Counted from the stretch's first letter, positions 1-11,068 are shown. The stretch: 64,000 nt of DNA from Paraphoma chrysanthemicola (GCA_020744225.1 JAGMWG010000014.1:434001-498000), one strand, 5' to 3'. Made by a program: numbers and translations. The notes: a model not told the origin generated them from the sequence alone.

Positions 1-846
1 ATGGATACAGTAATTTTGATGGCAAAGGCGTAAGAAATCATTGCCATACATAAACTACACAAAACATCGTCGCGCTTGGTATCTTGACCAACGTGCCTAA
101 CCGCCAACCCTGGTCAGATCAAGATTTGACGGGTACCTGCATCGCAGACTTCAAAACGTTCCCGAGATTATTCGCATGCGCCACATCCTCCAGTCACTCG
201 TCATGGCTTCACGCTGAAGCAAAGCTGTGATCCTATATGCAAAAATCATCATTCGCAACGCAGATATTGTGCTGTGGACACATCAAGCGCTATCGCAGGG
301 CATGATGAGCAAAGGACCTTGTGCAAGTGGAGAAGACCATTGTTCCTGTGATCGCAGTGGAGGCTCCGTAGAAGATGAGGGAAGGCCAAGGCCCCTGCAA
401 TTCGAAGGATGGCGCCTGGACCTCAAGCGAACTACCAAACTATTCTAGGTTCACCGTCCAGGCACAGATATTGCTCCACCAATCACGTCCACCTCCTAGT
501 AACCTGTCAGACGGTCCGAGGACCCACAGGGACGTTTGTGGCTTGATGCGACCGGGTTTTGGTCTAGTCCAAGGATCCTTGGCTCATCTGCGTGCATGTT
601 GTCCGAGAAACAACATGACCTTGGCGCAGATTCTGAGATTTGGCGGTGGTAAACGAAACGATCCTTATGCTGAAGCTAACCGTAAGCCGGCATGACGGCC
701 GTGGCGCTGGACTCCCTCCACAATCGTTATAAGAAGAGCAGCCCTGTGAGATTGAGAGGTTAACGCAGCTGCGCTGGTATTCATTCCTTACCAAACTTGT
801 CATTCATTTTTTTGTTTTTCCAGTCACTCATTTACACACCATCACT
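1..846. other. Upstream intergenic region of the AA9 gene
   Basis: No convincing gene is seen. Short open frames here show no recognisable motif and overlap in several frames. The last 60 bases are T- and C-rich and run straight into the AA9 start codon at 847, as expected of a fungal 5' leader. Confidence 0.4.
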
Positions 847-2656
847 ATGAAGACCGTAGCAGCACTTTCCGCGATCATCGCGCTGGCGAACGCACACGCA
901 ACATGGCAACAACTCTGGAAGAACGGAGAGGACCTCGAGAGCACCTGCGCGAGACTGCCACCCTCGAACAGTCCAATTGAGGACTACACAAGTACTGCAC
1001 TGCAGTGTGAGTAACTTCAGCCCCCATTGTGCTCCAAGATCTGATCATCTCCTAGGCAATGTCAACCCTGCAGCGGCTGCTGGAAAATGTTCTTATGCCG
1101 CTGGTGACACAGTGTTCGTTCGCCTGTCCTTCCACAGTTCTCTGAAGACTGACACAATGCAGCACTATCGAGATGCACCAACACAATGACCGCGAATGCA
1201 CCAAGGAGGGCATCGGCGGTGCTCACTGGGGACCCGTGCTGGCGTACTTGGGCAAAGTCGAGGATGCAGCCACCGCCGACGGCTCAGGCGAGTTCTTCAA
1301 AGTCTACCAGAATGGCTGGAAGAAGAACCCAGCCGCGTCCCAAGGCGACAACGACTTCTGGGGAACCAAGGACCTCAACTACAACTGTATGTTCTCCAAC
1401 TCCAACTCAATAAACAAATCTAACATTGGCCAGGCGGAAAACTTGACTTCAAGATCCCCTCGGATATTGCCCCTGGTGATTACTTGCTCAGGGCTGAGGC
1501 GATTGCGCTCCACGCCGCCAGCACAGGCGGAGGTGCTCAGCACTACGTCACATGCTACCAGCTCACAGTTACTGGAAGCGGTACCCTCGTTCCCAAGGGT
1601 GTCAAGTTCCCCGAGGCATACTCAAAGACTGGCCCAGGTCTTGGATTCTCCATCCACGCCAACCTGGACTCATACCCCGTGCCCGGCCCAGAACTCATCG
1701 CATCGGGAACTGATGCGGCCCCTCAACTCCTTACTTTTGGTCAGATCACAGGCACACCTGCTGCCGGTACTGGCGAATCGAAGCCTGCCGCTTCATCCGC
1801 CGCCGCTGCTCCTGCCAGCTCTTCGGCTGCTGTTGTTGCACCCGCCTCGAGCGCGGTTGTTGAACCTGTCTCCAGCCCTGTCGCTGAGGCTGTCACTACC
1901 CCAGCTGCCCCTGTCGTTTCTGAAGTCCCCGCTTCGTCGACGTACGTGGCCGAGCCAGAGGTTTCTTCTGAAGTTGCACCTCTTCCCGCTATCTCCAGTG
2001 CTCCCTACCCTGCCGGAAACAGCAGCGTCGTCCTCCCTACCGGCACCGGTGCACCAGTCGAGCCTACGGCTGTCCCGACCTTGAGCCCTCCCGTCATCTC
2101 TAAGGTCTACTCCACCTACTCAGTCGCGCTTCCCACCACTCTCGCTACTATTGTCCGCCCCAAGCCATCCCAGGGTGCCAGCACTGGCCCCATCAAGGAG
2201 TGGTACCAGTGTGGTGGACAAGGCTTCAAGGGTGCTTCTACCTGCGCCGAGGGTCTTGAGTGCAAGGAGTGGAACCCATGGTACTCTCAGTGCGTCAAGC
2301 CCGAGGCAACCAAGCCCGGCCCAAGCAAGGGTCCAATGCCATCTGCTGCGCCAGCGAAGCCCACCAAGCCAGCCGGCTCGAAGCCGTCCGCTGCGCCCGC
2401 ACCTGCGAAGCCTACCACACCTGCGGGCTCAAAGCCCTCTGCTGCACCGGCACCCGTGAAGCCAACCCCAGTCGAACCTGGCACTGCGCCGTCCCCAACT
2501 GCGCCAGCCGAGGCTGAGCCCACCATCGTTGCTCCCGTCGACAACGAGCCAACTGAGAAGCTCTTCACACTCGAGACTTTCATCGCATGGCTCGAGGAGA
2601 ACGCTGGTAGCGATTCTGCTGCCAAGATCCGCCGTATGATCGAGGCTCTTCAGTGA
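847..2656 (+). CDS. AA9 lytic polysaccharide monooxygenase with internal CBM1
   Basis: This is a secreted copper enzyme of CAZy family AA9, which cleaves cellulose or related glucans by oxidation. Predicted exons are 847-1006, 1056-1113, 1163-1386 and 1434-2656, with introns of 49, 49 and 47 bp whose phases rebuild a continuous family sequence (554 aa). Residues 1-16 are a signal peptide and cleavage leaves His17 first (HATWQQ), the copper-brace histidine. The second copper His lies in AEAIALH and the conserved Gln/Tyr in QHYVTCYQL. A Ser/Ala/Pro linker (about 245-400) leads to a CBM1 (about 400-436, WYQCGGQGFKG...WYSQC). Unusually the CBM1 is not terminal: it is followed by Lys/Pro/Ser/Ala repeats and a charged helical tail ending in ETFIAWLEENAGSDSAAKIR. 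The reading frame and family are secure; substrate specificity is not known. Confidence 0.93.
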
Positions 2657-3142
2657 TCGTCTCGCATGTTTGCGAATACCTATCTTGCTAGCTTGAGGCG
2701 TTATGAACACGCCTCAGTAGCATGTGTAAATATCTAGATGCTCCCCGTGGGAGCCATTCAATTCTTGTAGCGATCTTCTTTCAATGACACCGTTTGGTCA
2801 ATGGGATGCAAAAAGCCCGACACACTTCAAAATCGTTTCTCTGATGCTTTCGGTCGTGAAAATGACACCCGATGTATAACGCCATGACGAGGACCTGCTC
2901 GTGGGAGACGAGGCTTTTTCGGATAGTTGCAGGATGACAATTGCTGTAGCCGGAAGCTTGCTTTCGGCTCGCAGCCACGGTACAGATTTGTGCCTCACAG
3001 GCAAACAACAACAACAACCGCCCGCATGTAAGAAGAAGCGGTGAGTTGATCACAAATGTGCACTTTATTACAATTGGGTTCCGAATGATCTTCACAGCTC
3101 GAAGGTCTCTTCTCATCGCCAGTCGGAATCACAACAGTCTCA

Positions 3143-3666
3143 ATGACAGTACCAAACGAACAGCTTTGTCCAGATTGGATATGACTGAACCTCTCCAGCG
3201 TCCAGTAAGACTCTTTTACACATCGCGAAAATCCCTCCTGACTAGCAGCAGCGTCGCCAAAGATCGCGGTTGGTTCATAACATACACACCATTCCAATCC
3301 ACACTCGAACCCATCCACACGGGCAGCAACCAAGCCGTCGTCGGAGTCGGTACAGTCGAGATCATAACCGCGTCCAGACCTGACTCGACCGAGCGCAACG
3401 TCATCACGTCGCATGAAGTCCTCCACGTCCCAACCATGTTCTGCAATGCCTTCGGTCAGCCCATACTCAAGGAGGGGCCATACACCGTCAAGTATGGCAA
3501 GCTTGGAGGAACCAAGGGCGGCATCGTGGAAGCACATGGTCGAGTGGTTGGATACTTCATTCTTGATAACCCGCTTTTCAGCCTCAAAGTCTTCGCTCCA
3601 CCAGGTCAGGTATTGGGACCGAGCGTATTCCAGCAGGGAGCTTTGTATATGATCAATTGTCGCTGA
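3143..3666 (+). pseudogene. Copia/TNT1-94-type Pol beta-barrel domain, unit A (TGA-interrupted)
   Basis: This is the first of two tandem units resembling the beta-barrel (retropepsin-like) module of Copia-type Pol polyproteins, which also occurs as free-standing host proteins in fungi (family recalled, not searched). The frame runs MTVPNEQLCPDWI, then TGA at 3182-3184, then LNLSSVH across a 47 bp intron (3205-3251) to VAKDRGWFITYTPF, GVGTVEI and VLHVPTMFCNAFGQPI. It ends at TGA 3664-3666, where unit B has Trp, and the same frame continues into unit B. Both TGAs replace positions that are coding in unit B, so this looks like a decayed half of a two-domain gene. A start at 3046 in another frame, spliced to an acceptor near 3245, could bypass the first stop but would lose the conserved DWI segment. 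Confidence 0.6.
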
Positions 3667-4493
3667 CCGCCGGACGAGAAGGCGAAGTGGGAGCGTTTCA
3701 AAGTGGAGATGGAGACGAGGGAGAGAGGACTATTGTCTCCCGATTGGATTCTATTGAACTATTCGAATGTGCAGTAAGTAATTGCGTTGGCGAGAGTAAT
3801 TTTTCTGCTAATGCGAGCAGCGTTGCGAAGCACAAAGCTTGGTTCAAGACTTACACGCCATGGACTTCAACGCTCAGCTCAATCTACGATGATCGCCATG
3901 GACTGAAAGTCTTTGGTATTGGCACGGTCGACCTCACCACCAATCTCAGTGCGAAAGCTGGTACTACTGCCACTGTCACGCTCACAAATGTGCTTCATGT
4001 GCCCGACTTCCCCTGCAACGCTATCGGTCAGCCCATCGTCGATGAGCACACAGTGGGATTCTCCAAACTCCCAGGAAAAGCTGGCATATTCAATGCCTCT
4101 GGCGACAAGGTTGCGCAATTCAAACCAGGACATGTCCTCTTTGTCGTTGACGTTGTGGCACCTAACGGGCACAGGCTGAGCGAAATCTCGCTCGCATCGG
4201 ACAAGCCGCTCATGCTAAGCTACTATTGGGAGGAATTCGAGACGAGCAAATGGGAAGCGGCTAAGACGTCTGTCTCAAATCAAGCTCCGGTGCTTAGCAG
4301 ACCGACTTTCGACGGATCGCGTCTTTACAAACCGGCTGAGCGGACGTTCCTGAACGAGCATTATGAGAGTGAGTACAAGTTCTTGCGTCAGCACGGGCTG
4401 AGCATCCATAAGGATGAGGATCGTGAGGAGGGGAGGGCCATAATTAGCGCATTGATACACTTTGACGAGAACGAACCCAATGTAGATGCGTGA
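3667..4493 (+). CDS. Copia/TNT1-94-type Pol beta-barrel domain, unit B
   Basis: This is the second unit, in the same frame as unit A across one TGA. From 3667 the frame reads PPDEKAKWERF..., then LLSPDWILLNYSNVH with a 47 bp intron (3774-3820) splitting the His codon exactly as in unit A. It continues VAKHKAWFKTYTPW, FGIGTVDL, NVLHVPDFPCNAIGQPI and a C-terminal extension with WEEFETSKWEAAK and LYKPAERTFLNEHYESEYKFL. No protease, integrase or reverse transcriptase motif follows, so this is not an autonomous element. If translated alone it could start at the in-frame ATG at 3709. I infer a domesticated or relic retroelement domain of unknown function. Confidence 0.6.
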
Positions 4494-6511
4494 AGACGAT
4501 GTACTAGGTCCGTAGAGGCCATCTACAACAGCAAATCGGCCCATCCTGGACGGAGTCCACTCCAGCACAGCCCCTGGAAACGTCGTAGTGATTAGCACAT
4601 TGGAGTCGGAATTGACCGAGCCTCTCGATACCAACTCTCGCACTGCGTACACAAGAATGACTTTCTAAGTCATATATCTGCGAGCCAGGAGCGAGGCTCA
4701 AGAGGCATAATAGTGATTGTGTTACCCGGCCTTGGTAAATAATGCCCAAAGACATCCAGTACTTAGCTTTCCGGATCCATATTATGTTTGTTGAGGAATG
4801 CTAGAAGCACAAGTCACGCATCTACCGCACCGAGAGCTCCTTCATCTTCAAACACACTATTCCAAGGGAGTGGCTTCACCGCATTGCGCCTGCAGTGTGG
4901 CGATGTTGTTGCCTTGGGACCCGAACACGTCGTGCAAGGATAGTGCAATCTACTGAGCTTAATCAATTCGCCCTATGTTTGTGAAGAAATGCTGCATGTT
5001 GAGGAATATTGGCCGAAACACGTGGGATGTATCGATCTTGCCAGCAACAGCAGAGGACGGTGGGTTTGCCAAGGCGCTAGTGGGTTCCAATGAGCTACAC
5101 CTCTGCAGCCCCTGAGGGACGACAGTTTCAAGCCATCCACAATTTCATCCACGGGTAGTGTAAATAGATGCGAACACTGCTAGAGTAGTAGATACAGCCT
5201 TGAAGCAACAGCCTAGAGGCTCTTAAAATATTATAAAGGTTGTACTGCAAACATAAAACGCATGCGAAGGCATGCGGGAGTGTCCCGCCGGAGAGGTCAA
5301 GGTGCAGTAAGGTTGAGACACGACTCCTTTCGGGCTGCGTTGGACACATATAGAGAGCGCCTGCATCGTACCTTCGTCTCAAAACGCCTTGTTGGTATTG
5401 TTTCGAAGCGTTTTACTCGTTGACCATTGACTTCAACTGGGGTAAGACTCTGTGCATGGTCCGCGACTTCCGAAACCGTCAGCCCAACCTCAACCCCACA
5501 ATTTCACCGACGGTCAATCGCCGCCACGCCACGCTCTGCTTACCCACAGGGACCAGGCTGCAGCGTCGTGAACCTGTGAATCAACGAGCTGCCAGCTGAT
5601 TTATAGTGTCTCAACCATTGGCCAGCTCTGCATCCGAGAGGGGACAAACATCGGGTGTTGGATGCCGTAAACCATGCGTGCAACTGTATGGCACTTTTTG
5701 TACCTCGAGCTCAGGACGAGGGCTATCCCAGGCCAATCCGAAGGATATTCATGTAACAAAACGTTCTTATGGGTACGCAAACCTTACATTCGAACCACGT
5801 CTCTGTGTGTGACGTCACCATATTTCTCAGAAAGCATCATGGATGTCTACAGCGTGCCTTCAGCTTGCCAGCGATCCGCCCAAATAATATCACGCTCACA
5901 CGACTCGATGTCCTCGAAGGAAAACTTAATTCGGCTCTCCACGCGCACGATCCGGGTGGGTTGTAAGCTCCGACATTTTTGAGGCGTTATGTGGATCACA
6001 GCAGCGATCATTTGCTTGTTCTCCGCCAGTGAGCTAGTCGTGATCGACATGCAGAACATGAGCCACAAGTCAGCGCCATACCGAAACCACGCGACCGTGT
6101 AGTTCTCACACTGATTACATCGAATGTCTGACAACGACACAAGCTTTACGAAGCATCCGTAGCCTCGGTCCTGCATTAGCTCGGTGCACACACTATCGAA
6201 TGCACAATTTCCACCAGTGTCGTGCCAGCATGGGTTTTGCTGAGATTCGCATCGATTGAATCCATTGCAATAGTGCCGTGCAGTGATGCGACATCTGCGG
6301 TGTGGGTCGACACGAGAGGTGCCGATAGTCTCGGCTTTGGACCTACGTGCGATGGGGCGACCTGAGTTATACTTAGTGGATACCCAGCTATAAGGAAGAG
6401 GCATACAGCAGGTTAGTCGGTTTCTCCACCTTTTCATCCTGTCCATCTTCATTCTGTTCAGCTCCCGGACGCTCGCATTCCATTTTCTGTTTTTTGACCG
6501 AGCCAACTACG
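4494..6511. other. Intergenic region with one ~125 bp repeat copy
   Basis: About 2 kb without a firm gene. It contains the first copy of a direct repeat (about 5180-5315, see the repeat entry). On the minus strand 5847-6506 is open for 219 codons with about ten cysteines clustered between roughly 6080 and 6310, but it has no signal peptide or known domain. A TATA-like stretch (gagttatact, ctataagg) lies about 120-150 bases before the peroxidase start. Confidence 0.4.
5180..5315 (+). repeat. Diverged direct repeat, copy 1
   Basis: This segment shares a series of ordered blocks with 7561-7685: GCCTAGAGG, then ATAAAGGTTGTACTG, a GAAGGC block, AGTGTC, CCGGAG and GTGCAG. The order and spacing match with small indels. 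No coding potential is seen. The two copies bracket the class II peroxidase gene. Confidence 0.55.
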
Positions 6512-7443
6512 ATGCCTTCTTATACCTTCACACTCTTGGCTCTCACAGCGTCAACTTCGGCCTTCAATCTCTGGTCCAGACAATCCGGTAGCTGCCCTTC
6601 CGTGTGGACTGATGTCGCCAAAGAACTCCAGACAACATTTTCAGGATGCGGCAGAGATGCACATGGAGCAATCCGAGCACCTTTCCATGATTGCATCAAT
6701 AACGCTTGTGACGGCAGCTTGATCCTCGCGGACGAGTGCGGTCGTGCTGAGAATGCTGGCCTTTCAGATATCTGCGGCAAGCTCCAGGGCTGGTCGACAA
6801 AGTACAGTGTTGGTGTTGCAGACATCATTCAATTTGCCGCTGCAGTTGCCATCGCCGAATGTCCGCTGGGACCAAAAGTAAAAGCACTTGTTGGAAGGAA
6901 AGATAGCTCGACAGCTGCGGCTCTCAACTCAATGCCGAGCAGCAAGGACTCTGTCGACAAAATCATGGCTGCATTCAGCGCCAAAGGCTTCTCACCTGAC
7001 GACGTCGTGGCCCTCATGGGCACACACTCGGTTGCCGTGCAGGTCAACGACGATCCGTCACAGGCTGGCAAGTCGCTTGACTCAACGCCAAGTGTGTACG
7101 ATACCAAGTTCTATACCGAGACAAAGGATGGCACAGCACCTTACAGCCTGCAGAGCGATAAGCTGCTGTCCAACGATACTAAGGTATACTCATCCGACGT
7201 TCTACATATGATACTCTCACTGATGATTCGTGCCAGACTGAGCAGACGTGGTCCAACTTTGGTAACAGTCAAGATGACTGGAGCGCCAAGTTCGTAGACG
7301 CATGGAACCGATTTGCTGTCATCGGGAACGATGTAGGCAGTCTTCAGGACTGCTCCAGCTTGATGCCGAGTAGCTCATCGAAGCGGAGAAGGGCGATGAG
7401 CATGCCGATGGGAGCTCGCGCGTACGCCCAATACCACCCCTAA
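6512..7443 (+). CDS. Secreted class II heme peroxidase
   Basis: This is a fungal secreted peroxidase of the plant-peroxidase superfamily, class II-like as found in ascomycetes, oxidising phenolic or other substrates with H2O2. Exons are 6512-7183 and 7237-7443 with one 53 bp intron; product 292 aa. The start at 6512 gives a signal peptide (MPSYTFTLLALTASTSAF). The distal heme pocket is IRAPFHDC (Arg55, His59) and the proximal His is His172 in ALMGTHS, where the usual motif is GAHS or GTHS. Many cysteines (for example 28, 46, 61, 66, 76, 88) fit the family's disulfides. The second exon gives TWSNFGNSQDDWSAKF and a basic tail. Without alignment I cannot say whether Mn-binding or surface-Trp sites are present. 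An upstream in-frame ATG at 6494 would spoil the signal peptide. Confidence 0.88.
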
Positions 7444-8034
7444 TTCGAGCTGTTGACCAGCGTCACACCGGCCTACTGCATGCTCACAGCTCCGATTGGG
7501 CCATATGAAGATCGCATCAATTGCTCAACTTCAGCGTGACGCGACGACATTTGAACCCTGCCAGAGCATGAAGTATAACCTTGATTTGATGGCCTAGAGG
7601 ATCATAAAGGTTGTACTGACGACTTAAACACGTGTGAAGGCCTTCAGAAGTGTCTCACCGGAGGTGCAACGTGCAGCAGAGGTTATCATGGCATCACAGA
7701 CATGACCCAGAATCTGTTCGCAGGAAGCCCGGCAAAAGCAACGCCTCCACTTCAATCTTCTACTACATCTCATATCTTCTCTCTCTTTTAACACCATCCT
7801 AGCGTCTTTGGTGGTAACCTCGATTGTCGCTCGTGATCGGAAGTTGTACTATTATTTTAATCTGCGGTGTGCAAGCGGGCGTACATGTCACCCTTTATAC
7901 TTCGTAATTCAATCATTGCGCAATTTGCGCGCGTTTGTAGCATCACATAACAGTAATTCGACCACATTATATCGCTCTCACTTCAAGCCGCTTTTTGTTC
8001 TCAACTCACCACCTCAACTGCCGTCCACTGCCAC
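7444..8034. promoter_or_regulatory. Intergenic region with repeat copy 2, upstream of the RBR relic
   Basis: This holds the second repeat copy and then a T/C-rich stretch before the ATG at 8035. The repeat contains an ATAAAGG block that could act as a TATA element, but it is 430 bases from the ATG. No gene is seen. Confidence 0.3.
7561..7685 (+). repeat. Diverged direct repeat, copy 2
   Basis: This is the partner of 5180-5315: GGCCTAGAGG, ATCATAAAGGTTGTACTG, GAAGGCCTTCAGAAGTGTC, ACCGGAGG and GTGCAGCAGAGG. Same orientation, about 2.4 kb apart. It may be a remnant of an inserted element or of a segmental duplication. Confidence 0.55.
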
Positions 8035-9392
8035 GATGGACGTGGCATTTATGGATCCTGAGACAGCGAAGCTCGCGGTCGAGCTGCGACTATCCGATAT
8101 CGGTGACCTTTTGGATGGTCTCTACGACGATGAAGACCTTCCCGAAGGCGATGCTCGCGCGAGCTTCCAGATTCTGCGATACGAACTCCAGCGGCACCTA
8201 CAAACCTTGGAAACTCAGGTTCTTAAGCTAAAGATTTTGAAAGAGGAACAAGAGAGCCGTCTCGCATTCTCAAAGCTGCTCGAGGAGGAGGAGAAGCAGG
8301 CAGTCAGCGCTCACCAGCTTGCAATGCAGCTGGCGGGTCTTAGCGTGACCGATCCTGATATTCCAGCGTAGTAACGACTACGAGGCTAGTCTCTGCGGCG
8401 AACTGGATTGCAGCAGCGACGAGCAGTGGAATATAGCCAAGGAGTTATACGCGGCGGCTTTCGAGCCTGAGATCGACGACCGCACGCCGCTCAATGGTAT
8501 CCGGACTGTCAAGGCTGGTGGAGCGAGAGCGGTGACCAAGTCTAAGGTTCTCGGTCCGAAAGTGCAGACGAAGTGCTGCGCATGCATGGAAATGGTTCCG
8601 AACAAAGACACGCTTACACTTGGCTGCAAGCCAGAGGCTCATACGTACTGCCGATGCTGTCTCGTCGACCTGTTCACCAGCGCCATCGTCAACCCCACAC
8701 TATTCCCGCCTCGATGCTGCAAGCTGCCGATCCCGCTGGACACGTGTAGAGCTATGTTGCCCAAGGAACTCATTAAAGACTTTGATCTCAAGGTCGAAGA
8801 GCTTGCGACTCCAAACCCGACGTACTGTTCTGATGCAGATTGCTCCAAGTTCAATCAGCTCAAGGACATCAAGGCTGACATGGGCTCATGCGTCTTCTGT
8901 AAGACAGGACATGCGTAAAGTGCAAGGGCTCTGATCACAATGGACTGTGTCCCAGCGACCCGCACGTGCAGTTGTTGATTGAAGTTGCCAGGCGTGGCAA
9001 GTGGCAGCAATGCACAAATTGCGTGAAGATGGTAGAGCTCGAGTAAGGCTGCTTCCTCGTGACGTAAGTTCTTAACCTGCGTTCACTGTTTCAGCACTAA
9101 CGTTTCAAGTTGCCGTTGCCGTCATGAATTCTACTACCTCTGCGGCGTACAGTGGAAGAAGTGCACATGCCCACAGTGGGATAAGGATTCCCTAACGAGG
9201 CCCATACCCGAAGCGCCTGAGGCTCCAGCTCCCATTGCGGCTGTAGAGGCTCCTATGCTTCATAGACATGTCTGGCTACGCGTTGAGGGTCCAGCATGTG
9301 AGGGTTGTCAAGCAACTTATCTCAAGTTTGTCATGCGTTGCGCTGACTGCGATACTCATAATTGTTGGCATTGCATTCACAATCGCGAGTAA
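8035..9392 (+). pseudogene. RBR (RING-IBR-RING) E3 ligase relic
   Basis: This is a decayed copy of the fungal RBR ubiquitin-ligase family. It has an N-terminal helical module (MDPETAKLAVELRLSDIGDLLDGL), RING1 (CCACMEMV...HTYCRCCLVDLF...PPRCC), IBR (YCSDADCSKF, CVFC, CVKCKG) and RING2 (CTNCVKMVELE, GCFLV, TCRCRHEFYYLCGVQWKKCTCPQW), then a C-terminal Cys-rich tail (CADCDTHNCWHC). Three breaks are visible: the frame stops at TAG 8369 before RING1; one base is missing near 8908 between CVFCKT and TCVKCKG; and TAA at 9044 sits inside RING2. A 46 bp intron (9064-9109) is kept. Splicing 8303-8366 could bypass the first stop but not the others, and the donor at 8899 would remove zinc ligands. The neighbour at 9842 is a paralogue. 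Confidence 0.75.
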
Positions 9393-9841
9393 TTTGGTCA
9401 GCGCGCAGCGAAGCTGTACGCACAATTTCAAATCCAAGGAGGAAATAGCTAACACCACGCAGTTCGCTCGTCGAGTGGTTTGCGTCGCGTCGCGTCACGT
9501 GAGGTATTTAATCCTGTAGGACCCACGGAGATTGGAATAGAGGGATGGCCTGGGTGACGTTCAAGAATGGGGAATGAAAGACATACGAAATGTGGCGCTG
9601 CGTTACTGGGGACTATATTCAATCTTGTTAGACATGGAAAAGCTTGGAGCAAGCAACGGTTGTTCATGTCTCAGCATCGGACTTTCATGAGTGAGCACAC
9701 AAGCGCTATATGAGCTCCCTTTCTCGCTTCATCTTCCTCATTCACACACACCACCTGTAAACACCACGAAATCACGGTACTGTGATCCTTTCTACTAAAA
9801 CACATCCGGACCAACAACAGGAGATTTAATCAACCAAGACC
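9393..9841. other. Spacer between the two RBR genes
   Basis: No gene is seen. The last 100 bases (ttcctcattcacacacaccacc...) look like a fungal 5' leader for the second RBR gene. Confidence 0.35.
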
Positions 9842-11068
9842 ATGGACCTCCGCAGCCTCGACCACGCCAGCGCAAGGCTCATTGTGCAGCTTCGACTAGA
9901 AGAGATCACTGATGCACTGCAAAACACGGAGCTGGAAGGCGACCAGTCCGCAAGCTTTCGAGCGCTGAGGAAGATATTGCAAGACCAACTCGAAGATTAC
10001 GGCGGGGCGGTACGCGTGCCATTGCGCCCCACCAAGTTGTATGCAAATGCTAACTTCAGTCCAACAGACCGATGATACGACCAAAACGACATGAGCGATT
10101 CGAGCTCTGATCAAAACGACGATGACGCAATGAGTGCCACCGACGATTCCGCAGAGAGCGACGAGAGTGAAAATGAGGATAGCGAGAGCAAGACAGAAGA
10201 TATCTTTGCTGAGCGCGAGTCTGAAAACGAACCGCAACCTGAACCGCAACCCGAAATTGTGTGCTGTGCCTGTTCAGAGCCGTATCCTAAGAGGAATACC
10301 ATCGAGCTCGATTGTAAGCCCGACCTCCATAGCTACTGCCATCAGTGCGTTGAAGAGCTCTTCAACGTCTCAGTACACAAGGACTCTGCTCTCTTCCCGC
10401 CGCGCTGTTGCCAGACGCGCATACCTTTTGCTCTCTGCCGCTCTTTCATTCCAAACAACTTGATGCAGGAGATCGAAGCCAAGCAGCAGGACTACGAGAA
10501 CAAGAACGCAACTTTTTGCTCGGAGACCACATGTAGTAAGCTCATTCCTGCTGACTGTATTGAAGCGGGTGTTGGAATGTGCACCGCCTGCAACCATAGA
10601 ACATGTACAGTGTGCAAGGGCGTAGCACATGAAGGTGTTTGCCCGCAAGATGAGCAAACCAAGCTTCTCGTGGCAACAGCGGGTATGGTCATGTGGCAGA
10701 CCTGTGCACAGTGCAGGAACATGGTCGAATTGGATGTTGGATGCTTCCATATCGTGTAGGTCAGCCCAATGCTCCACCACTATGCCTTCCACGCTAACTT
10801 TATTAGGCGTTTCTGCGGCCACCAAACTTGCTACATGTGCGGCGCCAAGTGGAAGGCATGCAAGTGTCCGCAGTTCGACGAAACACATCTTCTTCGCGCA
10901 ACTCCTGCCGATACTCTCGAAGAGGCTCCGGTTGTATGTCAACATACTTGGGCTCCGTATGAAGGAACTAGTTGCCCGAACTGCGACGATGTTGATGTCA
11001 GGGCAGCCATGCGTTGCAGTAAGTGCAATGTTGAGAATTGCATGCGATGCGTTCGAAATCGGGGTTGA
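9842..11068 (+). CDS. RBR (RING-IBR-RING) E3 ubiquitin ligase-like protein
   Basis: This paralogue of 8035-9392 would transfer ubiquitin through a RING2 cysteine if active. An N-terminal module (9842-about 10009, LDHASARLIVQLRLEEITDAL) is followed by an acidic Ser/Asp/Glu segment and RING1 (CCACSEPY...HSYCHQCVEELF...PPRCC), IBR (FCSETTCSKL, CTACNHRTCTVCKG) and RING2 (WQTCAQCRNMVELDVGCFHIV). A 51 bp intron (10756-10806) joins to RFCGHQTCYMCGAKWKACKC, and a Cys-rich tail follows. The link from the first module to the core (ATG 10091) is unclear: the obvious splice (10010-10067) runs into TGA, and only a weak acceptor at 10095 keeps the frame. The gene may start at 10091. As spliced, RING2 lacks the zinc Cys that the neighbour has (TCRC versus VRFC). 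Confidence 0.65.

Noticed and set aside
1173..2084. 303-codon open frame on the plus strand within the AA9 gene
   Set aside because: Only its start follows exon 3 of the AA9 gene; beyond 1386 it reads intron and the wrong frame of exon 4, with Ser/Pro/Leu-rich nonsense.
3046..3204. Start at 3046 for the first Copia-like unit
   Set aside because: It avoids the TGA at 3182 but loses the conserved CPDWI...VH segment that unit B has at the same intron position.
8899..8955. Strong-looking donor GTAAGA at 8899 as an intron repairing the RBR relic
   Set aside because: Splicing to the CAG near 8955 would delete the zinc-binding CVKCKG...C segment that the neighbour retains.
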